Part shown: piece by piece, positions 63,001 through 64,000 of the stretch
Numbering within the stretch: position 1 is the stretch's first letter
Layout of the letters: the number at the start of each line of letters is the position of its first letter
NCBI GenBank assembly: GCA_949128115.1
Contig: OX421961.1
Location: 88,891,277-88,955,276 of the forward strand
DNA: 64,000 nucleotides
DNA from: Anaspis maculata
Lineage: Eukaryota; Arthropoda; Insecta; Coleoptera; Scraptiidae
Direction of reading: 5' to 3'
Notes under the pieces: generated by a model
The model's database searches: none
The model's input: only the letters and a program-made list of their open reading frames with translations
What the model was told of the DNA's origin: nothing
Made by a program: the position numbers and the translations under genes

Positions 63001-63471
63001 CTGCTACTGAGTGTTTCCTGCACGGCGCGTGAAGTTTGCGACCTGCCAGTTGCGGATAGATAACTTGGAGATTGTCGTACATAACACTCTTGGCGTGTGC
63101 CGCTAGCATCAGCCCTCCAAACACAGGCCGGTTTTGTTTTTACAGTGGCGTCGAAAACCCAGACTTGATTTTATCGCTATCTCAATTGGAGTCCGTGGAA
63201 CCGAAATCTTTGTGCATCCCCGAAGATAGAAGCGTTGCTACTAGCGACACCAACAACAGCTGTAACAGTAAAACAACACCACCGCCACCGCTTCAACCAC
63301 CGGTGATAGTGGCGGAGAAAGTGGCCGCAGCCAAACCGCTGCTGAAGGAGGTCAAAGCAAAGAAACCGCTGTTGCCTGAGCCTCAGACCGTCACAGCGGA
63401 TATCTTCGCCGATAAAACCCAAGAAATGGAAACTCCTTTTATGTTCACAGAAGAAAAATCAAGCTTCACAA
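13885..63471 (+). CDS. sima: HIF-1 alpha / similar (sima) homologue, eight 5' coding exons, 3' part outside window
   Basis: The gene encodes the oxygen-regulated bHLH-PAS subunit that pairs with ARNT/tango in the nucleus and activates hypoxia-response genes. The spliced product reads: N-terminal region (1-98), bHLH (about 99-155), PAS-A (about 182-300), PAS-B plus PAC (about 335-450), then a Pro/Lys-rich linker to about 555. All seven introns are GT-AG and every junction keeps frame. Family assignment rests on the basic region KRKEKSRNAARSRR, KCTLTSKGRTVNFKSASYK, RPIPHPANIEAPL, GGWVWVTTQAT, and CVNYIISG followed by DLILSLSQLESV. The last pair matches the HIF-alpha order (CVNYVVSG...DLIFSLQQTECV) rather than Sim or Trachealess. 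The oxygen-dependent degradation and C-terminal activation regions are not in the window. Several conserved bHLH and PAS-A residues are substituted, so a divergent paralogue is possible, but HIF-alpha is the clear best fit. Confidence 0.92.
14178..15115. other. sima intron 1, first part
   Basis: The donor GTAAGA opens the 3076-bp intron. I see no further gene or clear repeat in this part. Confidence 0.45.
15557..15645. repeat. Minisatellite, ~20-bp unit
   Basis: ATTATTAACCGCCTGTCAGT is repeated two to three times exactly or nearly so, then twice in altered form (CCTCCTGTCACATTTTCAAC). Confidence 0.8.
15709..15845. mobile_element. Snap-back MITE, CCACGGTTGTGAA family
   Basis: AAATAGTATATAAACCACGG and CTGTTATAGCT pair with AGCTATAACAG and CAACCTTGGTATAAAATATAC at the other end. 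The loop reads CCTCAGCTGCGCTTCGGGAT. A second member lies at 20518-20633 with the same loop. No TSD could be chosen. Confidence 0.7.
16082..17253. other. sima intron 1, last part
   Basis: AT-rich sequence ending in the polypyrimidine/TTTACAG acceptor of exon 2. No gene or clear repeat was seen. Confidence 0.45.
17254..17441 (+). CDS. sima: sima exon 2: bHLH domain
   Basis: The acceptor is TGTTTACAG and the donor is GTAAAA. The exon codes for the whole basic helix-loop-helix, residues 98-161. The DNA-contact basic segment NNEKRKEKSRNAARSRRSQE is followed by helix 1 (VYFNDLAEALPVL), the loop, and helix 2 (QLDKASIMRMAIAYLQTREL). The LDKAS-[IV]-MR motif of HIF/Sim/Trh proteins is intact. The basic region has Asn where family members usually have Asp (KSRDAAR), and SQES where SKE(S/T) is typical. 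It ends in phase 1 and is separated from exon 3 by a 56-bp intron. Confidence 0.95.
17498..17700 (+). CDS. sima: sima exon 3: linker and first half of PAS-A
   Basis: The acceptor is ATGTTTACAG and the donor is GTAACG. A short charged linker (residues about 162-181) precedes the PAS-A core. YLRTLDGFVVGMKPDGTF corresponds to the conserved (Y/F)L-ALDGF-----DG segment, and VSENVQDFLGIQF to the ISENV-KYLGL strand-helix. PAS-A contributes to dimerisation with ARNT and to partner specificity. The exon ends in phase 0. The next intron is 54 bp, close to the minimum size for insects. Confidence 0.94.
17755..17928 (+). CDS. sima: sima exon 4: second half of PAS-A
   Basis: It lies between acceptor TGCTTCTAG and donor GTATTT, 58 codons, phase 0 at both ends. 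LDVVGLTIYELVHPVECND matches the L-G-SI-(D/E)--HP-DH motif of PAS domains. MKCTLTSKGRTVNFKSASYK is close to the MKCTLTSRGR--N(I/M)KSA--KV strand pair of HIF-alpha and is one of the strongest family markers in the gene. A charged insertion (LEPKDEKEPKS) sits where family members vary in length. A 3.9-kb intron full of foldback repeats follows. Confidence 0.95.
17929..18487. repeat. sima intron 4, first part with short inverted repeat
   Basis: GTCGACTGTTGATAATGCAT (about 18269) recurs inverted at about 18472-18491 (ATAATGCATTATTGACAGTC), a ~220-bp foldback next to the tandem array that follows. Confidence 0.5.
18573..18765. repeat. 73-bp tandem array with an inverted copy at 19193-19310
   Basis: Units start at 18573, 18646 and 18719, each with CTCAAA-G-(G)TCC-CCGG followed by GTCCAC and ATCCCCGAAT. 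The third unit is truncated. At about 19196-19290 the same motifs return inverted (GGTGGACCTTTTTCGCGGTG, then GGGGATAAATGA and TTTTCCGGTGGGACGTTTGA). Array plus inverted copy encloses the MITE at 18840-18950. Confidence 0.75.
18840..18950. mobile_element. Snap-back MITE with ACGGGTG ends, TA target
   Basis: ACGGGTGTTTTTTTAAATCT and AGATTCAAAAAAACCACCCGT are inverted ends flanked by TA (18838-18839, 18951-18952). The arms CTGTGCTCC / GGAGCACAG continue to a loop of about 20 bases. The total is 111 bp. Confidence 0.75.
19311..20513. other. sima intron 4, middle part
   Basis: There are short frames on both strands with no recognised product. No clear terminal repeats were found. Confidence 0.35.
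20518..20633. mobile_element. Second CCACGG snap-back MITE
   Basis: GCCACGGCTGAGAAAACCAT and CAACCTCGGTATA form the ends around the loop CTTCAGCTGCGCTTCGGGAT, as in the copy at 15709-15845. It abuts the next foldback, whose first base is 20634. Confidence 0.65.
20634..21798. mobile_element. Multi-layer CAGGTGTTTTAG foldback, 1.16 kb
   Basis: The outer ends CAGGTGTTTTAGAAGCAGGT and ACTCACTTCTGAAACACCCT pair. Three further inverted pairs are nested inside: GCAATAAAGTGACAGCCGCG (20848) with its inverse near 20977-20996; CTCTGTACGCTCAAAGCAGC (21114) with the inverse near 21672-21692; and CTACAGTATTCTGCACAATC (21341) with the inverse near 21440-21461. No coding frame was recognised. Confidence 0.7.
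21867..22081 (+). CDS. sima: sima exon 5: end of PAS-A and start of PAS-B
   Basis: The acceptor is TGTTTCGTAG. The reading begins NIRITGHMVVDA, equivalent to VIHITGHLVVNA in fly Sima. It continues through a charged loop to CFVAYCRPIPHPANIEAPL, the segment joining PAS-A to PAS-B, and FMTKHDANFKII at the start of PAS-B. The 3' boundary is the least certain in the gene. AAAAA|GTTTGT is a poor donor, but it is the only nearby GT that keeps frame, giving Asn across the junction and DCK-N-MTEVLGY. The alternative at 22107 (AGA|GTAACT) shifts frame against the next exon. Confidence 0.88.
22137..22243 (+). CDS. sima: sima exon 6: central PAS-B
   Basis: This short exon, after a 55-bp intron, is bounded by acceptor CATTTTTAG and a strong donor, GTAAGT. 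It encodes MTEVLGYKEEDLLGKSIYEF, equivalent to [20 protein letters not shown] in vertebrate HIF-alpha, then a variable loop ending EGAKH. It ends in phase 1 and pairs with exon 7 across a 15.1-kb intron to make Ile-394. PAS-B forms the main dimer interface with ARNT PAS-B. Confidence 0.93.
22682..22968. mobile_element. MITE with GGGGCCTTGCA ends
   Basis: GGGGCCTTGCA at the left and TGCAAGGCCCC at the right are inverted. The flanks TTAAT and ATTATT are themselves near-complementary, so the exact edge is uncertain. The interior is GC-richer than the surrounding intron. Confidence 0.6.
23100..23221. mobile_element. Snap-back MITE with ATACCGAGGTGGAAAGCG ends
   Basis: CATACCGAGGTGGAAAGCGT plus CATTACAGCC pairs with GGCTGTAATGACGCTTTACT plus CCATGGTATG. 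The loop contains CCGAGGCGTGCCGAGG. Its style resembles the CCACGG family. Confidence 0.65.
23222..24435. other. sima intron 6, no feature recognised
   Basis: Short frames only. GGTGGAAAGC recurs at about 24300 and inverted near 24124 and 24191 (GCTTTCCA), hinting at a weak relic of the preceding MITE family. Confidence 0.35.
24541..24681. repeat. Perfect 65-bp palindrome (hairpin)
   Basis: Bases 24541-24605 are the exact reverse complement of 24617-24681, with an 11-base spacer (ATGGAACGCCA). No mismatch was found on base-by-base comparison. The outer edges stop pairing abruptly. As RNA it would form one long, fully paired stem. Confidence 0.9.
25010..25573. repeat. Foldback with protein-like arms
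   Basis: Arms 25010-25206 and 25355-25573 are diverged inverted copies, from CGTATGGTTCG(G/A)AAGTTTTG inward to TTAGAGAAATT-ATCCTGCT. Each arm translates, in opposite directions, to a similar peptide: REINPAVVQRMIEHDRR on plus, and a like version in the other. Sequence near 24773-24815 also resembles the inverse of about 25580-25625, so the structure may extend further. The protein family is unknown. Confidence 0.6.
26060..26530. mobile_element. Composite foldback with central CAGGGTGAG element, copy 1
   Basis: Outer arms (GGGACTTTGAGCCCC / AAGAGTCCCGCCCC; GAATGTGTTTTG / CAAAACACATTC) surround 26188-26356. That core has its own ends, CAGGGTGAGCCATAAATTTT and ATTCATAACTAACCCTGG. The same arrangement occurs at 57981-58582. 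Confidence 0.6.
26531..27181. other. sima intron 6, no gene recognised
   Basis: Overlapping frames of 60-106 codons occur on both strands without recognised similarity or splice support. Confidence 0.35.
27182..27412. mobile_element. MITE with GGCCCGTATTCATAGTC ends
   Basis: GGCCCGTATTCATAGTCGGA at the left and GATCTGACTATGAATACGGG plus CC at the right are inverted, flanked by TAT on both sides (27179-27181, 27413-27415). Internal arms continue through CTTAAGACCAT / GTCTTAAGAC. The 3-bp duplication and GGCCC-type end resemble Harbinger-group MITEs. Confidence 0.7.
28106..28558 (-). other. 150-codon open frame, function unknown
   Basis: This is the longest frame in intron 6 not explained by a repeat. 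It encodes a Leu/Phe-rich product with an acidic patch (LPDFMIEEELHLVL). No domain, signal or splice context is recognised, and AT-rich DNA can yield such a frame by chance. A decayed transposon gene or an intron-nested gene are alternatives. Confidence 0.15.
28559..30848. other. sima intron 6, no feature recognised
   Basis: AT-rich intron sequence. Only short frames and no clear inverted or tandem repeat. Confidence 0.35.
30849..30995. mobile_element. Snap-back MITE with ATGACTTTTT ends
   Basis: ATGACTTTTTTGAGC and AAGTGATAAACTGGAAGGAT pair with CCTCCAGCTTGTCACTTCAT and GCTCCAAAAAGTCAT. The inner arms ACGGCTGATGGC / GCCATCAGCCGT are close to perfect. Confidence 0.65.
31004..31718. mobile_element. 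CAGGTGTCCCGAAAATACAC foldback, TA target
   Basis: The ends CAGGTGTCCCGAAAATACAC and GTGTATTTTCGGGACACCTG are perfect 20-bp inverted repeats flanked by TA (31002-31003, 31719-31720). The arms run about 200 bp (AACCGTTCAAG-TAAATCAA and CACCATCTTCAGGGTCC-ACC). The CAGGTGTCCC end with a TA target fits Tc1/mariner-type MITEs. No transposase frame. Confidence 0.8.
31752..31775. repeat. (ATT)n microsatellite
   Basis: Uninterrupted ATT/TTA triplets for about 24 bases. Confidence 0.9.
31864..31987. repeat. Near-perfect 42-bp hairpin
   Basis: 31864-31905 (TACTGTATGATCAAAAACTT ... GGCTGTGG) is the reverse complement of 31946-31987 except for one position, with a 40-base loop. The stem contains CTCCTCTAGGCAGGCTGTGG. 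It could be a small MITE or a small-RNA hairpin. Confidence 0.85.
31988..35545. other. sima intron 6, mostly unique-looking sequence
   Basis: No long foldback was found here. Only CCCTGTATAG near 32889 resembles a stranded transposon end. Frames at 34152-34839 show no known domain. Confidence 0.35.
35549..35726. repeat. Degenerate GGGCCAGTATTTC inverted repeat
   Basis: GGGCCAGTATTTCTATCTCT and TTAACTCGGGATTGAAATAT, with GGCCCT near the right edge, are weakly inverted. The edges are uncertain. The end resembles the GGCC(C/G)-TATTC elements at 27182 and 50810. Confidence 0.4.
35830..36790. mobile_element. Foldback element, about 0.95 kb
   Basis: The inverted arms include TCCTAAAATGCTTCCTTAAA / TTTAACGAAGCATTTTAGGA, TACAGGGTGTTGGAGTTGAC, and ACCGATTTCAATCAAATATG with its inverse. 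The pairing continues outward beyond the internal CAGGGTGTTGG, so that motif is not the terminus here. The exact edges are unclear. Confidence 0.65.
36791..37361. other. sima intron 6, last part
   Basis: Ends in the pyrimidine-rich acceptor of exon 7. No other feature. Confidence 0.4.
37362..37521 (+). CDS. sima: sima exon 7: PAS-B C-terminal part and PAC motif
   Basis: The acceptor TTTCTTTTTCAG is strong and the donor is GTAAGG. The translation passes through KDIGQYEYDPYRFIAKNGGW, the equivalent of TGQYRMLAK-GGY, then VWVTTQATALPEG and SSIVCVNYII. This is the beta-hairpin (PAC) end of PAS-B. The split codon AG|T restores Ser at the junction, giving NYIISG as in other HIF-alpha proteins. The exon is isolated, with 15.1 kb of intron on one side and 25.6 kb on the other. 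Confidence 0.95.
37522..39697. other. sima intron 7, first part
   Basis: Donor GTAAGG. No gene or strong repeat was seen before the Transib-like insertion. Confidence 0.4.
39703..41168. mobile_element. Transib-like foldback transposon with RSS-type ends and CGTCG target duplication
   Basis: The 1466-bp element in intron 7 is almost entirely one inverted repeat, with two arms of roughly 700 bp meeting near 40430. Each end reads CACAGTG (39703-39709; reverse complement 41162-41168), a 23-bp spacer, then ACAAAAATC on the left (39733-39741) or ACAAAAATA on the right (41130-41138, reverse strand). CGTCG flanks both sides (39698-39702 and 41169-41173). A CAC(A/T)(A/G)TG terminus with a 5-bp GC-rich duplication is the Transib pattern. 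No transposase frame is visible, so it is non-autonomous. Arms differ by scattered substitutions and small indels. Confidence 0.85.
41174..44432. repeat. sima intron 7, sparse repeats
   Basis: A (GA)n run lies at 42566-42584. CTGTCAAAAAAAAGTGCAAC near 42185 resembles a single stranded transposon end. TATACAGGGTATATTTCA at about 44095 resembles one CAGGGT end without a partner. Nothing coding was recognised. Confidence 0.4.
44434..44566. mobile_element. Snap-back MITE with (A)GTGCTTTTCTGTAAAAAAT ends
   Basis: AAATAACATTCCATAAACGC plus TCTGTTA pairs with TAACAGAGCCTTTATGGAAT plus GTAATTTTTTAGAGAATCGCAC. The loop is about 40 bases. No duplication could be assigned. Confidence 0.65.
44567..45765. 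other. sima intron 7, no feature recognised
   Basis: AT-rich. CACCCTGTATAG at about 44948 looks like a lone transposon end. Confidence 0.35.
45767..45899. mobile_element. Snap-back MITE with GCGGGTAATG arms
   Basis: TCGCGGGTAATGGTTATTAC pairs with GTAATCATTACCCGCTTGTT. The centre holds GACACTCGCCAAGGCTCGTGTC, a second smaller hairpin. The outer A/T segments TAGTATT / AATATACTATTA extend the arms. Confidence 0.65.
45900..48773. other. sima intron 7, no feature recognised
   Basis: Short frames (for example minus strand 46878-47144) lack recognisable domains. No long inverted repeats were found. Confidence 0.35.
48774..49330. repeat. Repeat with GTCC array and duplicated ~180-bp segment
   Basis: TTTAGCGCATTTTCGTAGGA leads into a short GTCTGTCCGTC array (48821-48840). 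The segment at about 48985-49130 then recurs in direct orientation at about 49184-49325 (shared AACGCTACAGTGTGAACTT, GATACATGCATACAT). A GCGCTAAA plus GGACGGACGG copy in the opposite orientation is at 58764-58860, so this is a dispersed family. Confidence 0.6.
49331..50186. other. sima intron 7, no feature recognised
   Basis: A 99-codon plus frame (49726-50025) has no recognised similarity. Confidence 0.35.
50187..51583. mobile_element. CAGGGTGGCCCA element with TA target, 1.4 kb
   Basis: The ends CAGGGTGGCCCAACGAAAAC and GTTTTCAATGGGCCACCCTG are inverted for about 55 bp (also CAGACAAATTTTCGGGCA) and flanked by TA (50185-50186, 51584-51585). The length could once have held a transposase, but only short frames remain. 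A second MITE is nested at 50810-50994. Confidence 0.75.
50810..50994. mobile_element. Nested MITE with GGGCCGCTATTCTTGAATC ends
   Basis: GGGCCGCTATTCTTGAATCG and TTCAAGAATAGCGGCCC are inverted over about 40 bp, through GTGTGAGAAGAGTCCCTGG. Inner arms TTGCCTAAAA / TTTTAGGCAA give a second stem. It lies within the CAGGGTGGCCCA element. Confidence 0.75.
51586..56114. other. sima intron 7, no feature recognised
   Basis: A GC-richer patch at about 53520-53880 is open on both strands (117 codons plus, 95 minus) but has no domain I know. Otherwise AT-rich sequence. Confidence 0.35.
56115..56215. repeat. Two-copy 51-bp tandem duplication
   Basis: CCCCTAATGGTGGTTCACAA through TGTTCCGTAAGATTACC is present twice head to tail, identical across essentially the whole unit. 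Confidence 0.9.
56216..57980. other. sima intron 7, no feature recognised
   Basis: AATCTTACGGAATACATCTC near 56770 echoes the inverse of the duplicated unit at 56115-56215 (GTGTTCCGTAAGATTAC), so a fragment of that repeat may be here. No genes. Confidence 0.4.
57981..58582. mobile_element. Composite foldback with central CAGGGTGAG element, copy 2
   Basis: TA-CAGGGTGTTTGCAATCTTG marks the left end. The arms (AAAATATGGAGGGTCAAAAG / CTTTTAACCCTCCATG; CATTTGAATGTGTTT / AACACATTCAAAGG) surround the core 58220-58391, itself bounded by CAGGGTGAG and CTCACCCTG. The outermost left sequence has no partner on the right. Confidence 0.65.
58764..58860. repeat. GACG array and GCGCTAAA repeat head, inverse orientation
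   Basis: GGATGGACGGACGGACGGAC then AAATGCGCTAAAAG is the reverse-oriented counterpart of 48774-48840. Confidence 0.6.
58861..60000. other. sima intron 7, no feature recognised
   Basis: AT-rich with short frames only. Confidence 0.35.
60001..60071. repeat. Compound microsatellite (TC)n(TA)n(TG)n
   Basis: About 38 bases of TC, then about 23 of TA, then a short GT run. It creates a spurious 204-codon frame. Confidence 0.95.
60072..63145. other. sima intron 7, last part
   Basis: No repeat pair or gene recognised. It ends in the acceptor TTTTGTTTTTACAG of exon 8. Confidence 0.4.
63146..63471 (+). CDS. sima: sima exon 8: end of PAS region and linker toward the oxygen-dependent degradation domain
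   Basis: It runs from acceptor TTTTGTTTTTACAG to donor GTAAGT and ends in phase 1. It opens SGVENPDLILSLSQLESV, matching the conserved helix just after PAS-B in HIF-alpha. It then becomes low-complexity: Thr/Pro-rich (TTPPPPLQPP) and Ala/Lys/Pro-rich. The end, TVTADIFADKTQEMETPFMF plus a short acidic stretch, aligns by eye with the segment just before the LTMLK-EPDDL...LAP degradation motif of other HIF-alphas. The first hydroxylation motif should therefore be in the next exon, beyond the window. No LxxLAP is present here. Confidence 0.93.
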
Positions 63472-64000
63472 GTAAGTACTTCAATACACTAGTAATTGAA
63501 CTGAACGCCCGAACCTTCCAAATTCTCCTTCCTAAACTCGGTAAAAGTTCATTACACAATTTGATCCGGGATAATAATAATTACCTTATTTCATAGAATT
63601 TTTCACCTGTAACTCATCCTAGATAAGATAAATCCCACCGCAAACCGTTCTCAACCGTAAAAATATTATATCTTTATCGCGCACCCTGACCGCATTGAAA
63701 GTGCATCTTTAACCAAGAGCCTTGAAAATTAAACGATTCATAGGTATACCTAATAAAGATAAGTTTTGTTCAAATATTTGCTCAATATCTTATACTGTTC
63801 ATGTTCTCGTTTGATCGTGTGATGATGATGATAATAATAATAATAATAGGAAACTTTATCGAGTATCCGAATTGTTTTTGAAATGCGGGATTTAAGAGGT
63901 TATCACTTATTACTGTTTATTGAAAATAGGCAGTCCTTACATAATACATCATTGCAAGGCGCGGAGACCAATTATTATTTGCTGATAAATTGAGAGCGTG
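63472..64000. other. Start of sima intron 8
   Basis: Donor GTAAGT. A (GAT)n(AAT)n run lies at 63821-63848. No coding sequence for the degradation domain is seen before the window ends. Confidence 0.5.

Noticed and set aside
13885..63471. Trachealess or Single-minded instead of HIF-alpha
   Set aside because: PAS-A strand KCTLTSKGR-VN-KSASYK and the post-PAS-B segment SG-----DLILSLSQLESV follow HIF-alpha; Trh and Sim differ in both places.

Overview
The window is animal nuclear DNA, AT-rich and crowded with short inverted-repeat transposons. Introns are a mixture of very short (54-56 bp) and very long (up to 25.6 kb). Protein similarity and repeat style point to an insect; frequent TAGGTACCTA-type motifs and general composition would fit a hemipteran such as a whitefly or psyllid, but the species cannot be fixed from sequence alone. 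There is no bacterial-style operon, CRISPR array or rRNA, and no free-standing tRNA gene.

One protein-coding gene is clearly supported. It is the plus-strand 5' portion of a hypoxia-inducible factor alpha (HIF-1 alpha / Drosophila similar, sima) gene. Eight coding exons (13885-14177, 17254-17441, 17498-17700, 17755-17928, 21867-22081, 22137-22243, 37362-37521, 63146-63471) join with correct phase at every junction. Together they give about 555 residues: a 98-residue N-terminal region, bHLH, PAS-A, PAS-B/PAC, and a proline/lysine-rich linker. The linker stops where the oxygen-dependent degradation region normally begins, so the rest of the protein lies beyond position 64000.

Region by region: 1-13.8 kb is upstream DNA holding foldback elements, a 526-bp solo LTR with a 4-bp target duplication (3215-3740), a tRNA-derived SINE inserted into a foldback element (5637-5824), and a Harbinger-like MITE (12427-12575). 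13.8-22.3 kb carries exons 1-6, with foldbacks in introns 1 and 4. 22.2-37.4 kb is intron 6, with several MITEs and a 65-bp perfect palindrome (24541-24681). 37.5-63.1 kb is intron 7. Its most notable content is a 1466-bp foldback element (39703-41168) whose ends have the layout of V(D)J recombination signals: heptamer CACAGTG, 23-bp spacer and an ACAAAAATC-like nonamer. It is flanked by the 5-bp duplication CGTCG, which is the signature of the Transib superfamily. 63.5-64 kb is the start of intron 8.

Most of the DNA is therefore intronic or upstream sequence shaped by repeated insertion of palindromic DNA transposons, many sharing CAGGGTG-type ends and TA target sites and often nested inside each other. 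No transposase or reverse-transcriptase reading frame was recognised, so the elements appear non-autonomous or decayed.
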